Shown here in pieces: positions 48,141 to 56,029 of a stretch of 64,000 nucleotides of DNA. The notes beneath the pieces were generated by a model. It was given only the letters and a program-made list of their open reading frames with translations. It was not told where the DNA came from and made no database searches. Every line of letters starts with the position of its first letter. Positions within the stretch are counted from its first letter, which is position 1. Source of the DNA: Nitrobacter winogradskyi (GTDB taxonomy: Bacteria > Pseudomonadota > Alphaproteobacteria > Rhizobiales > Xanthobacteraceae); the NCBI RefSeq assembly GCF_006539545.1, contig NZ_BJNF01000027.1, positions 1-64,000 of the forward strand, in the 5' to 3' direction. The position numbers and the translations under genes were made by a program.

Positions 48141-48216
48141 GAGCGCGTAGCTCAGTTGGTAGAGCACGTGACTTTTAATCATGGGGTCGAGGGTTCGAGT
48201 CCCTCCGCGCTCACCA
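48141..48216 (+). tRNA. tRNA-Lys (TTT), host gene of the integration site
   Basis: Full cloverleaf with encoded CCA: acceptor GAGCGCG/CGCGCTC, D-arm GCTCAGTTGGTAGAGC, anticodon loop CT-TTT-AA (anticodon at 48174-48176), T-arm GAGGGTTCGAGTCCCTC. The 3' half from the anticodon arm to CCA is repeated at 63517-63562. Integration of the element therefore regenerated an intact tRNA on the left side, and the promoter at 48101 is unaffected. Confidence 0.97.
48171..48216. repeat. attL, 46-bp core repeat in tRNA-Lys
   Basis: Positions 48171-48216 (from ACTTTTAATCATGGGG to GCGCTCACCA) are identical to 63517-63562. The core begins at the anticodon arm and ends with the CCA, a classical tyrosine-integrase target. 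Confidence 0.95.
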
Positions 48217-48276
48217 AGCAAAATCAATAACTTACAACTCTTTTGCCTCGATTGTCCGCTGATAAAAAATCTCTTA

Positions 48277-48293
48277 TGCACACAATATGCACA
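48277..48293. promoter_or_regulatory. TGCACA-N5-TGCACA site, copy 1 (left end)
   Basis: TGCACACAATATGCACA, two TGCACA half-sites 11 bases apart, 60 bases inside attL. The same motif occurs at 58091 and 63366. Its end location suggests an integrase arm site or excisionase site. Confidence 0.65.
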
Positions 48294-48363
48294 TAGACGA
48301 GGATTCATTATTGCCAGAAAGCGGACTCTCCCTCACTTTGAGGAAGAGTCCGTCCTCAATTCT

Positions 48364-48570
48364 TCAAACGACCGTGCAGCCCATCGACGCGATCTGTGCC
48401 CGCAGCCGGTCAATCAGCCGGTGTGCGCGGTCCAGTTCGGCCGTCAGATTGCGTTCCGATTGCTCGGCACGTTCAGCCCTTACGATGGCAAGCCGCTCGC
48501 GCTCCTCTGCCGCCATTCGGACGCGGGTTTCTCCTGCCATTCGGGCCTTAAGCTCTTTGCGGTCGATCAT
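48364..48570 (-). CDS. Small coiled-coil protein of the integrated element
   Basis: A 68-residue, very charged helical protein: RKELKARMAGETRVRMAAEERERLAIVRAERAEQSERNLTAELDRAHRLIDRLRAQIA. Its start overlaps the stop of the next upstream gene (ATGA, 48567-48570), so they are coupled. No family recognised; small coiled-coil proteins at this end of phage-like elements are often of unknown or regulatory role. Confidence 0.65.
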   Translation of the reverse strand: MIDRKELKARMAGETRVRMAAEERERLAIVRAERAEQSERNLTAELDRAHRLIDRLRAQIASMGCTVV

Positions 48571-48770
48571 CGCGGCACCGATGCGGAGGCGGCAATATCA
48601 ATCTCCCCGCGCAGGACGGCCAAGGCTATATCTTTGGCTTCCTGATCCGCCTGTAGCCAGGCGGCAACCAGCGCCAGATTAAGGGCTTGCGCGTCCGCTT
48701 TCCTCCATTCAGTCTCTGTGGACCCTGACGCCGGGTTGGCTGCCCGCTGAACATTGTGTGCTCGGACCAT
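48567..48770 (-). CDS. Small protein of the integrated element
   Basis: 67 residues, mostly helical: TEWRKADAQALNLALVAAWLQADQEAKDIALAVLRGEIDIA. No signal peptide or known domain. It is three bases downstream of the twin-arginine protein gene and coupled to the coiled-coil gene, giving a three-gene unit at the left end. Confidence 0.65.
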   Translation of the reverse strand: MVRAHNVQRAANPASGSTETEWRKADAQALNLALVAAWLQADQEAKDIALAVLRGEIDIAASASVPR

Positions 48771-48773
48771 GGC

Positions 48774-49190
48774 CTAACCCACCACCATTAGAGGCGATGA
48801 CGCCAACGTCCGCAGAAACTGGCCTGATGTGTCGGGGATGCACCCCTCGTCGTATTCCAGAAGCCACGCTACGGCGGCGGCGAGACCCGCCATCGTGGTC
48901 GGGGCTGTAGACGTGAGCAGATCGGCAGCTTCTTCGTTCGCCTCGACCGCCGCATCCAGCCTGTCTTCAGCCTCTTGTGTGATCTCGCGCCCATCTCTCA
49001 GCGCCTTGACTTCGTCGACGGCGAGCGATGCGGCCACGAACTCTCTGAAAGCCGATCGATGGCGTTCAATGACCGCAAATATCGGATCAATCAGTTGCGG
49101 TGCTGCGGCGGCCGGCAGAACAGCGGCTGCAACCGCGCCAGATAGAAAGACCCGTCTCGATGTGGTAGGAATCCTTTCAGCCTGCGCCAT
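48774..49190 (-). CDS. Predicted Tat-exported small protein of the integrated element
   Basis: 138 residues. The N terminus has a twin-arginine type signal, TSRRVFLSGAVAAAVLPAAAAPQ, followed by a helical domain (IFAVIERHRSAFREFVAASLAVDEVKALRDGREITQEAEDRLDAAVEANEEAADLLTSTAPTTMAGLAAAVAWLLEYDEG). Similar proteins occur, mostly unannotated, in phage-like regions of Bradyrhizobium and Nitrobacter. Export by the host Tat system is inferred from the signal only. AGGA precedes the ATG. Confidence 0.7.
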   Translation of the reverse strand: MAQAERIPTTSRRVFLSGAVAAAVLPAAAAPQLIDPIFAVIERHRSAFREFVAASLAVDEVKALRDGREITQEAEDRLDAAVEANEEAADLLTSTAPTTMAGLAAAVAWLLEYDEGCIPDTSGQFLRTLASSPLMVVG

Positions 49191-49271
49191 GGTCCTGATC
49201 CTTGGTTCGGGTTAGGGCCGGGTAGGAAGTTCGCGCTTCCTTCCGGCCTGATTTTACGCTATCATATAATC

Positions 49272-49502
49272 ATGACTGGTCAAGATAAAAAGATAGCAAA
49301 AAAGCGCGGCCGTCCCGCGACCGGGACGAGTCCCACAGTCGGTGTTCGTGTTCCTCCCGAACTATCGGCTAAAATTGAAGCGTGGCGAGCGGAGCAACGG
49401 CCCATTCCGTCGCAACCCGAGGCCATTCGCCGGCTCGTGGAACAGGCTCTGAAGTTGCGCACCACAGAAGCTGATCCGGTTGGGAAGGAAAAGCGTCCAT
49501 AG
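49272..49502 (+). CDS. Ribbon-helix-helix type DNA-binding protein
   Basis: 76 residues with a basic AT-hook-like start (KKIAKKRGRPATGTSP) and an RHH core (TVGVRVPPELSAKIEAWRAEQRPIPSQPEAIRRLVEQALK). Such proteins repress phage, plasmid or toxin-antitoxin promoters as dimers; no toxin gene is adjacent. There is no Shine-Dalgarno and a TATAAT (49265-49270) lies right in front of the ATG, so the message may be nearly leaderless. Confidence 0.75.
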   Translation: MTGQDKKIAKKRGRPATGTSPTVGVRVPPELSAKIEAWRAEQRPIPSQPEAIRRLVEQALKLRTTEADPVGKEKRP

Positions 49503-49601
49503 CCCGCATAAACGCCAACGCAAATTGTTTGGACACGAGACGGACATGTGCCTATTTATACGAGCCGGCAACCGTCCGGTCCAGGAATCGAGTCATCCTT
49601 G

Positions 49602-49631
49602 GCCCCGCCCTAGTAGGCGGGGCTCTTTTTT
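49602..49631 (+). terminator. Rho-independent terminator
   Basis: GCCCCGCC (49602-49609) pairs perfectly with GGCGGGGC (49616-49623) around a six-base loop, followed by TCTTTTTT. It lies between the RHH gene and the outer-membrane protein gene and isolates the latter from upstream transcription. Confidence 0.88.
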
Positions 49632-49738
49632 ACTGTGCTCAGCGTCGATATTCCACCCGAGTGTGGCCGCCCCGCTACAGCAGCCTTGTGTTTTGTCTCT
49701 AGAATGCCAGTCATCGAATCTAACATCGAGGCTCCGTC

Positions 49739-50413
49739 ATGAAAAAGATTCTTGTAACCGCCGCAGCTGTGCTGATGGGCGCGTCGGCTGCTTCCGCCGC
49801 TGATTTGGCGGCACGTCCCTACACGAAGGCTCCGCCCTACGTGCCACCAGCACCGATCTACAACTGGACCGGGTTCTATCTGGGTGGTCATATCGGTGGC
49901 GCGTTCGGTGGTCCGAACAATGCCCTCGCGCCCGGCTTCTTTACCAATAACGACGGCAGGTTCATGGGCGGCGGTCAGATCGGCTTTGACACGCAGTTCT
50001 CGCCGAACTGGGTCTTCGGCATCGAAGCCAACTACAGCTTCCTCGACACCGGCAGCTTCTTCGCCAACCGTGGTCTTGGATCGGTTACTGGTCGGCTCGG
50101 CTACACTTGGGGTCCTGCGCTGCTTTACGTCAAGGGCGGCTACGGATGGGCCGACTCGCGCTTCACCAACGGCTTCGCCGGCAACGGCGGCCGTGACGGT
50201 TACACCGTCGGTGGTGGCCTGGAATACCTGTTCACCCCGAACTGGTCGGGCAAGGTCGAGTACCAGTACTACGATCTTGGCAATGTAAACTTCGTCGGTC
50301 CGATCGGGGCTCCTGGCACGTTCCGCAACGACCAGCACACCGTCAAGGTCGGCCTGAACTATCGCTTCAACTGGGGCGCTCCAATGGGTGCTCCGCTTGC
50401 GCCGGGATACTGA
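49739..50413 (+). CDS. Outer-membrane beta-barrel protein (Omp25/RopB-like) carried by the integrated element
   Basis: 224 residues. Signal peptide (MKKILVTAAAVLMGASAASA), a short Pro/Tyr-rich segment, then an eight-stranded barrel: NWTGFYLGGHIGGAFGG, GGQIGFDTQFSPNWVFGIEANYSFLD, VTGRLGYTWGPALLYVKGGYGWAD, GYTVGGGLEYLFTPNWSGKVEYQYYDLG, HTVKVGLNYRFNWG. This is the alphaproteobacterial opacity/Omp25 family. GAGG precedes the ATG, and terminators stand on both sides, so it is a self-contained unit, probably a moron that alters the host surface. Confidence 0.88.
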   Translation: MKKILVTAAAVLMGASAASAADLAARPYTKAPPYVPPAPIYNWTGFYLGGHIGGAFGGPNNALAPGFFTNNDGRFMGGGQIGFDTQFSPNWVFGIEANYSFLDTGSFFANRGLGSVTGRLGYTWGPALLYVKGGYGWADSRFTNGFAGNGGRDGYTVGGGLEYLFTPNWSGKVEYQYYDLGNVNFVGPIGAPGTFRNDQHTVKVGLNYRFNWGAPMGAPLAPGY

Positions 50414-50432
50414 TCTAGTCAGAACGGATGTG

Positions 50433-50459
50433 AAGGCCGGCAAGTTTGCCGGCCTTTCT
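50433..50459 (+). terminator. Rho-independent terminator of the outer-membrane protein gene
   Basis: AAGGCCGGCAA (50433-50443) and TTGCCGGCCTT (50446-50456) form a perfect 11-bp stem with a two-base loop and end in T-rich sequence. It lies 20 bases after the barrel gene's stop. Confidence 0.88.
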
Positions 50460-50665
50460 ATTTTACTCAGGCGGGCGACGCGCATTCGTGACCGCGCCAT
50501 TCGCCGCGCTGGTGAGTTGCTGAAACAGATTGAGCCGCAGCAGGGCGCTCGGAACGACATAGCAACTTCGGGTAGTCGCCCACCCGAAGTTACGCGGACA
50601 GAAGCAGCGCGGGATGCGGGAATGTCGCCGCATCAAGCGAAGCAGGCTATCCACTGCGCCGTGAC
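50460..50665 (+). pseudogene. Remnant of a RepB/ParB-like phage or plasmid gene
   Basis: ATRIRDRAIRRAGELLKQIEPQQGARNDIATSGSRPPEVTRTEAARDAGMSPHQAKQAIH matches the middle of a family seen on phages and plasmids (RAERRAGELL, then EAAREAGLSERQ). The usual N-terminal third is missing and after QAIH the frame runs into unrelated residues. The remnant lies directly behind the barrel gene's terminator, so it is probably not transcribed. Confidence 0.6.
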
Positions 50666-50672
50666 ATTGATC

Positions 50673-50894
50673 CTAGTTCACCCTCATCGCCGCTCGCATC
50701 TCGGCAAGCGCGGTCTCTAGCAGTTCTCGCGTTGAATCAACATCGCCCGCGTCAAGCAGATCGATAGCGGTCGTGAGCACGAAGTCCACACCGCGAAAAC
50801 CGTTCTGCAGATTTGCGATGTGCTCCACCACCATCGGCGGGACATCATACCAGATAAAGGGATCATCGGTATCGTTCCAAAGGGGCTCGCTCAT
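50673..50894 (-). CDS. Small protein of the integrated element
   Basis: 73 residues, acidic: PLWNDTDDPFIWYDVPPMVVEHIANLQNGFRGVDFVLTTAIDLLDAGDVDSTRELLETALAEMRAAM. The C-terminal half looks like a helical hairpin. It overlaps the start of the 630-residue gene's stop by four bases (50891-50894), marking it as the last gene of the terminase block. No family recognised. Confidence 0.7.
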   Translation of the reverse strand: MSEPLWNDTDDPFIWYDVPPMVVEHIANLQNGFRGVDFVLTTAIDLLDAGDVDSTRELLETALAEMRAAMRVN

Positions 50895-52783
50895 CGGTCG
50901 CCCTCAAGGGTCGCGTTCGTCCCGAGAATGCCGCCGATCTTCGTCCGTTTCTTCAATGGCGCGGTCACACTCTCGGTGCGCTTTATGAAGCGCCCAATAG
51001 CATCGCGATCCTGCAATCTGGCCGGGCTCAGCAGCATGTCAGCAAGCACCTTGTCGGACCGTGAGCGGGTGGTGTCCCGAATGCCTCGCGACACGGCACC
51101 GACCGCAGCCGGAATACCCTTCCTGACCGGGGACGATATGACGTCGAGGATCATCTCAGCAGGAATACCTGCCGCCGCGTCCTGCTCTGCCAGCCGCCGC
51201 GCGGTCGCGGAATTGCCGAGCGCCTGACGCGACAGCGATGAGAAACCGGATTCCGCATCGAAAACCCGGCTCCACTTCTTTGCCAGAGCCTCGGTTGGCA
51301 TCAGCGCGGCCACCTTCTGCCGCATGGCCCGTGAGTTGAGATATTTCGTCATGTCCGGCAGCTTCGCCGCGTCGTTTTCCATCTGCGCGCGAATCGCGTT
51401 CACCGCACCGATGCGGTACGCCTCACGGTCAGCATCGCTAAGCCTGGCCAGCGTCGCCTTGACTTCATCAGCGGTGACGTTGCGCGTGATCAGGCTGCGG
51501 CCTTCCTCGATTGCATCAAGATAGCGCGATGGTCCGGCCCAGGCATTTCGCGCCTCGCCATAGGCCGGGTTCACCGCGTCAACCGCTGCCACAACCTTGT
51601 CGCGCACGCCGCTGACAACCCGCGCAATGTTGCCGTTGCCGGCACGGCGTGCCGATTCAATCACATCGTCAGCCTGCTTCTTCCAAGCATCGATCACGGG
51701 CATCATCACTTCCTTGCCCGGCGTCCCCTGCAGGCCATACTCGCTTTGCAACGTCAGCTTGAGTTCCTGGCTTTCAAGGATTTTCTTTCCCCATCCGCTC
51801 GATGTCGCTTCCTGGAAGGTTCGAACGAGCGCCGGCGATGTCGCCACGTCGAAGCTGTACGCCTCGTCATAGAGCGGCTTGGATGCTCCCTTGCGTTCCA
51901 CGATCTTCTGTTCAACCGTTTCCGTCAGGTTGCGGTTAGCGCCCGTGAGACGGGACAACTCATCCGAAAGGCGGTCAAGCTGTCCCTGCTGCCGCTCAAT
52001 GAGCGCGGGAACGACCTTGGTGCGCCCGGCTCCTGGGCTTTGCGCGATGCGCTCCACGAGGCCGCGAACATTCTCACCGCCAGCATCAGCCAGCGACGCG
52101 ACGCCGGGGCGGTCTTGCGCAAGATCAGCGGCGCGCGCGGCAAGCGATGCAGGCGTGTCAGCATCACGCATGACCGCTCGCCCGAAGTCTGCCGCAGCCC
52201 GCCGCGTCGGGTCGATCGTTCCGAGAATTCCCTTGCCGATGTTGGCCGCGCTTTGCATCACATAGGGTGCAGCCGCACCGACCGCAGCACCGCCGACAGC
52301 GCCGCCTGCCGCGCCCTGCATCCGATCGGCCAAGCCGCCATCGGCCGCACCCGAGCCATAGGCTGCGCCCGTGCCTGCGCCAATTCCGATGCTGCGGGCG
52401 AGCATTGGAAGCTTTGAGAGGCCAGTTGCAGCACTGAGCACGCCCGCTGCCGGTGCGGCAGCGATAGCTCCTGCCAAACCGCCAGCAATCTCGCCGGGAA
52501 TGCGGATAGCGGGCGAGATAGCCTCATCCCGCGCCCTCTCCCGCCGCAAATTGTCCTCATAGGAGCCGCTGCCGAAAAGTGAGCCAGCTTTTGCCGCCAG
52601 TTCGTCGGCATAGTTAGATGTCATGCCATTTGCGAGCGAGCGCACAACATCGTCCGCCATGCCAAGCAGTCCGGCCGGTTTGCTCACCTGCGACCGCGCG
52701 AACGCGGCCTGCGCCTCGGACGCGGACGGGGCGTCAATCTCATAGGTTTCACCGCCAGCGGTCTGAAATTGAAAGATGCCCAT
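50891..52783 (-). CDS. Large phage-like protein, possible ejection (internal virion) protein
   Basis: 630 residues. After a short N-terminal beta region there is a Gly/Ala-rich hydrophobic segment with glycine-zipper character (about 90-175: GEIAGGLAGAIAAAPAAGVLSAATG, GAAGGAVGGAAVGAAAPYVMQ), then a long helical part with charged repeats (GQLDRLSDELSRLTGANRNLTETVEQKIVERKG). Membrane-active glycine-zipper regions followed by helical domains are typical of podovirus ejection proteins. This is inferred from composition and position; no specific homologue is recalled. It begins right after the stop of the gene before it. Confidence 0.6.
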   Translation of the reverse strand: MGIFQFQTAGGETYEIDAPSASEAQAAFARSQVSKPAGLLGMADDVVRSLANGMTSNYADELAAKAGSLFGSGSYEDNLRRERARDEAISPAIRIPGEIAGGLAGAIAAAPAAGVLSAATGLSKLPMLARSIGIGAGTGAAYGSGAADGGLADRMQGAAGGAVGGAAVGAAAPYVMQSAANIGKGILGTIDPTRRAAADFGRAVMRDADTPASLAARAADLAQDRPGVASLADAGGENVRGLVERIAQSPGAGRTKVVPALIERQQGQLDRLSDELSRLTGANRNLTETVEQKIVERKGASKPLYDEAYSFDVATSPALVRTFQEATSSGWGKKILESQELKLTLQSEYGLQGTPGKEVMMPVIDAWKKQADDVIESARRAGNGNIARVVSGVRDKVVAAVDAVNPAYGEARNAWAGPSRYLDAIEEGRSLITRNVTADEVKATLARLSDADREAYRIGAVNAIRAQMENDAAKLPDMTKYLNSRAMRQKVAALMPTEALAKKWSRVFDAESGFSSLSRQALGNSATARRLAEQDAAAGIPAEMILDVISSPVRKGIPAAVGAVSRGIRDTTRSRSDKVLADMLLSPARLQDRDAIGRFIKRTESVTAPLKKRTKIGGILGTNATLEGDR

Positions 52784-53872
52784 CTACTTCACCTGCCGCA
52801 TTCTCGTGCCATTTCCGAGATCGGTCCATCCGTCAGCGCTCGATCCCGATTTGCCGCCACGCTCGAAAGACAATCGCTCCCGCTCAGGCCCTTTGCCCTT
52901 GCCGTGGATGATATCGAGGTAAGTGTTTTTGACGCGCAGCAGATTGTCCTTGAACTGCTTCTCCGACTGCGACTGCTCAAGGGATCCGATCACTGACTGC
53001 AAAAGCTTGTTCTCACTATCCGAAACCGAACCCAATGCGCCGCCAGTTGGGGAGGCCGCGCGCATGGCCGATAGCTGATCGAATCCGGCATTGGCTTTGA
53101 TAGTGGTCAGCAAGCTGCCAAGGTCATATGAAGACGTTCCTGGGATATAGCTCAACAAGCCTCCGGTCGCGCCGGTCACTGGCGTCCAACTGTCCTTCGT
53201 CAGCTTTAGCGCTCGGTCGATATCCTGCACGACAATGTTTGCTTGCGTGTCCTTGCGCTCTCGCCCCTCCTGATCACCGAATGCTTTCTTGGTCTGCAAC
53301 TTGCGCCATTCCTTCGGGTCAACACCGGGAGGGATGGCATGCGACGCACCAAACCTTTCGTCAAACGTAGCCGCTCCTGTCGCTTGCGGCGAGGCCGGCG
53401 GCACCGGATGTGCTGGCGTCGTGGTCATGGCGCTCGGATCACGCCAGCCATATTGCTCGTTACCGAATTCATCTTTGCTGATCACACCATAAGACGGCTC
53501 TTTCGGCTTCGGCCCACTCAACTGTTTTCGCCGCTCGGGATCGTTCATGTCGATCATCCACGATGTGCCGTCTGAAAGGTCCTGCTTCTGCCAGTTTACC
53601 TCGCCCTTCTTCTGTCGTTCCGCAAAATGCGCGCGCAGCGCAACGGGGTCGCTCGCCAAATAATTTGCGGTGTTGGCGTCAACGCCCTGCGATTGCAACC
53701 ATTCAACAGTGTGATTGCGCTGCTGCTGAACCCGCTGCCGTTCCTCACGCTTCGGCGCGTTGAACGCCATCATCCGGCCAGCCATCGCCATCGACTCTTG
53801 CGGCGTGGTGCCCATCGCAAGGCCCGCCATAAGGTCGCGAAGGGTCGGTGTAAGGCTTTCGAATGTGCTCAT
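52784..53872 (-). CDS. Phage-like structural protein of unknown function
   Basis: 362 residues from the ATG at 53872 (MSTFESLTPTLRDLMAGLAMG), which overlaps the stop of the preceding gene (ATGA). The N-terminal third is helical, Gln/Arg-rich (REERQRVQQQRNHTVEWLQSQG), the middle is a Pro-rich linker, and the last 150 residues read VVQDIDRALKLTKDSWTPVTGATGGLLSYIPGTSSYDLGSLLTTIKANAGFDQLSAMRAASPTGGALGSVSDSENKLLQSVIGSL. That C-terminal pattern recurs in phage tail-end or ejection-associated proteins. Confidence 0.6.
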   Translation of the reverse strand: MSTFESLTPTLRDLMAGLAMGTTPQESMAMAGRMMAFNAPKREERQRVQQQRNHTVEWLQSQGVDANTANYLASDPVALRAHFAERQKKGEVNWQKQDLSDGTSWMIDMNDPERRKQLSGPKPKEPSYGVISKDEFGNEQYGWRDPSAMTTTPAHPVPPASPQATGAATFDERFGASHAIPPGVDPKEWRKLQTKKAFGDQEGRERKDTQANIVVQDIDRALKLTKDSWTPVTGATGGLLSYIPGTSSYDLGSLLTTIKANAGFDQLSAMRAASPTGGALGSVSDSENKLLQSVIGSLEQSQSEKQFKDNLLRVKNTYLDIIHGKGKGPERERLSFERGGKSGSSADGWTDLGNGTRMRQVK

Positions 53873-54051
53873 TGTGCCATCTCCCTGCACCGCTCATACA
53901 GTGCATCCACCAATTCAACGTCTTTCGCTTTCGGCGCGCCACGCCAATAGGCCAGGTTCTGAATAGTGATCAGTTCAGCGCCGGAAATTAGCTCCGGGTG
54001 AGCCTTGATCGTCTCAAGCTTGCGAAACCATCCATCAGGGGCTGTGCTCAT
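53869..54051 (-). CDS. Small protein of the integrated element
   Basis: 60 residues: STAPDGWFRKLETIKAHPELISGAELITIQNLAYWRGAPKAKDVELVDALYERCREMAQ. ATGA overlaps on both sides (53869-53872 and 54048-54051) place it firmly in the block. Function unknown. Confidence 0.65.
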   Translation of the reverse strand: MSTAPDGWFRKLETIKAHPELISGAELITIQNLAYWRGAPKAKDVELVDALYERCREMAQ

Positions 54052-54398
54052 TCCACCGCCCCTTTGAAACGTGCTGCCAGCGTTTCCACGCGTTGCAATG
54101 TCTCTGCATCAAGGGACCAGGGATTCGCACCGTAACGCCGCAAGTTCCTGATCAACCGGATTTCATCCGGCTTGGTGATGGTCTTGCCAAGCCGGGAATG
54201 CAGATTACCAACCGTGTCTCTGAACTTCCGCCATTGCTCAAAGTAAGCCGGACTGCCAACCGGCGGTGGTGCAATTCCAGCCTCGATATCATCCGCCAGA
54301 CGACGCGCTGTCTCAGCCTCGGCCGCGAACGAGGTCGACGCCGCGAGCTTGCGCAGTTTGTCGGCGCGCATTCTGTTACGCTGCAGATTTGCTGGCAT
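54048..54398 (-). CDS. Small basic protein of the integrated element
   Basis: 116 residues, helical and rich in Arg and Ala: MRADKLRKLAASTSFAAEAETARRLADDIEAG, then YFEQWRKFRDTVGNLHSRLGKTITKPDEIRLIRNLRRYGANPWSLDAETLQRVETLAARF. It overlaps the recombinase-like gene by 23 bases. The basic character would suit nucleic-acid or virion assembly roles, but no family is recognised. Confidence 0.65.
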   Translation of the reverse strand: MPANLQRNRMRADKLRKLAASTSFAAEAETARRLADDIEAGIAPPPVGSPAYFEQWRKFRDTVGNLHSRLGKTITKPDEIRLIRNLRRYGANPWSLDAETLQRVETLAARFKGAVE

Positions 54399-54969
54399 TA
54401 GCTTTCTCGCTCCATTGCTTGTCGATCACGCCCTTGGCGAACTGCCATGCTTCGCCCCCTCTCACAGCGCTGCCAATGTTCTCATAAAGCGCATCACTGA
54501 GAGATCGGACGAAATTTGAGAGCGCGACAAACACTTCATGATTTAGATGTCCCGCTGACGGCTGCATCTCCGTTAACCCCTGTATCCTCGTGATGCCAAA
54601 GACGTTGCGCTTGACGGTGTTGTATTCGATGCCATCCGCAAGGCGATGGACGACGTACCGAAGTAGCGCATCCTCTGTAACCGGCAGTGCATCGATGCCG
54701 TGTTCCGAACACCACCTTTCGAAGCAACGAAAATCCGACTGATAATGAGCCTTCGTTTCCTCGGACAGTTCAGCCTTCTGTTTCACCTTGGATCCGAGTG
54801 ACAATAACCAGTCCGCATGACTGACCGGTGTGTGCGCAACGGCGACGCCAAGATTGATGATCCGCTTCGCCTCTTTCTCCGGCAATTCGATTTCCGATCC
54901 GCGCATCACCTTGCCGCCGTTCTCAAGGAAGTAGTTTCGCTGTAGCTTGACGTGCATGTCGGGCATCAC
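54376..54969 (-). CDS. Tyrosine-recombinase-like core-binding domain protein without a catalytic domain
   Basis: 197 residues. Residues about 65-130 (LSEETKAHYQSDFRCFERWCSEHGIDALPVTEDALLRYVVHRLADGIEYNTVKRNVFGITRIQG) resemble the SAM-like N-terminal core-binding domain of XerC/D-type integrases. No R...HxxR...Y domain follows; instead there is a short helical tail. The first 60 residues look like a separate small beta domain. It lies in the structural block, coupled by ATGA (54966-54969). It may be a truncated integrase or a DNA-bridging protein. Confidence 0.6.
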   Translation of the reverse strand: MMPDMHVKLQRNYFLENGGKVMRGSEIELPEKEAKRIINLGVAVAHTPVSHADWLLSLGSKVKQKAELSEETKAHYQSDFRCFERWCSEHGIDALPVTEDALLRYVVHRLADGIEYNTVKRNVFGITRIQGLTEMQPSAGHLNHEVFVALSNFVRSLSDALYENIGSAVRGGEAWQFAKGVIDKQWSEKANASKSAA

Positions 54970-55952
54970 CGCTGTTTCATCTGATGACGCACAGCATCCG
55001 CCAAAACCTGCTGAATGCGATGGTCGCGAAGGCTGACCGGCGCACCATTACCGAGTGCGGTCAGTTCATCTTCCGAGAAACCGATTTCCTTCAGATAGGA
55101 AATGCCGGCATGGTAGGCATCGCCTGCGGTATCGAGAGACTTGCCGGTGATGTAGCGCGCCGCGTCCACAACGACGCCCTGCGCACGCGGATCGCTCAAC
55201 GTGATCCCGCCATTGCCGTTCCACATCTCGGCAATCTGCGCATCGCTCAAGCCGCCCCGACGCAAAAGTTCGGTGACGGCCGGCTGCATGTCGTCGGACC
55301 AGTCAGGATTGCGGCGGCGAAACTCTGCATCGGAGTATGCCGCGCAGACTTCAAAGGCTGATCGCCGCGCGGATTCTGCTTGCTCATATAACCTGTTGAT
55401 CGCCGGTAGCGCCCGCTGCAATTCCTTCTCACGGGCATCCCATTTCATCCGGCCGATTGGATCGGTGTACACATCGGGCATACCGCCAGGAAATTCGCTC
55501 GCACATTGCGCCACGAACTGCCGAAAGGATGCGTGCGCCATCTGTGCGTTGTTGGCCGTCGTCTGCGCTTCAGCAAGAGCGCGCGCCTGCCGGTCAACGG
55601 CGTCCTGATCAAGCGCTGGCTTGGCGATGTGCTGCCGGTTTGCTCTCGCCACAGGCTTGGCTTCCGGCTCGTCGCCAAAGCCAAGGCGATCAAGCGCGCG
55701 ATCCAGCATTGCATCGACGTTATCTTCAGTCCTGGCAACCCGACGCTTCGGCGCAGGTTCAAGGCCCTCAAGGCGGTCAACCACATCGCTAAGGGCTTCT
55801 TCGGCATTGTCGCGCGTGACGACGCGTAAGCGACGGGCCTTTGCAGGCTGATTGCCGCCGCCATAAGCCGCGCGTTCGAATACGTCTTCCTGCTCTGCCG
55901 GAAGCTGGATTGTGTCGAAGGACTCGACGTTATTGACTGCGATTTCGCCCAT
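54966..55952 (-). CDS. Phage-like protein downstream of terminase, possible scaffold
   Basis: 328 residues, highly charged and mainly helical, with no signal or membrane segment. An Arg/Glu-rich N-terminal third (AEEALSDVVDRLEGLEPAPKRRVARTEDNVDAMLDRALDRLGFG) leads to a helical core (FRQFVAQCASEFPGGMPDVYTDPIGRMKWDAREKELQRALPAINRLYEQAESARRS) and EFRRRNPDWSDDMQPAVTELLRRGGLSDAQIAEMWN. The position directly after terL and the composition would suit a scaffold-type protein, but a portal is missing from between them. An AGGAGG ribosome site and a 27-bp palindrome lie upstream. Confidence 0.65.
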   Translation of the reverse strand: MGEIAVNNVESFDTIQLPAEQEDVFERAAYGGGNQPAKARRLRVVTRDNAEEALSDVVDRLEGLEPAPKRRVARTEDNVDAMLDRALDRLGFGDEPEAKPVARANRQHIAKPALDQDAVDRQARALAEAQTTANNAQMAHASFRQFVAQCASEFPGGMPDVYTDPIGRMKWDAREKELQRALPAINRLYEQAESARRSAFEVCAAYSDAEFRRRNPDWSDDMQPAVTELLRRGGLSDAQIAEMWNGNGGITLSDPRAQGVVVDAARYITGKSLDTAGDAYHAGISYLKEIGFSEDELTALGNGAPVSLRDHRIQQVLADAVRHQMKQR

Positions 55953-55971
55953 GGGGCCTCCTGGATCGATG

Positions 55972-55998
55972 AATGTAAATGTAACTTACATTAACATT
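55972..55998. promoter_or_regulatory. 27-bp AT-rich palindrome, candidate operator
   Basis: Starting AATGTAAATGTAA and ending TTACATTAACATT, the site is symmetric about position 55985 apart from the centre and one position per arm. It lies in the only sizeable gap of the terminase block, 20 bases before the 55952 start. It lacks a T-run and is AT-rich, which fits an operator better than a terminator. Confidence 0.6.
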
Positions 55999-56029
55999 AA
56001 AGTCCCGTCTAGCCAACACCTTATAGATT

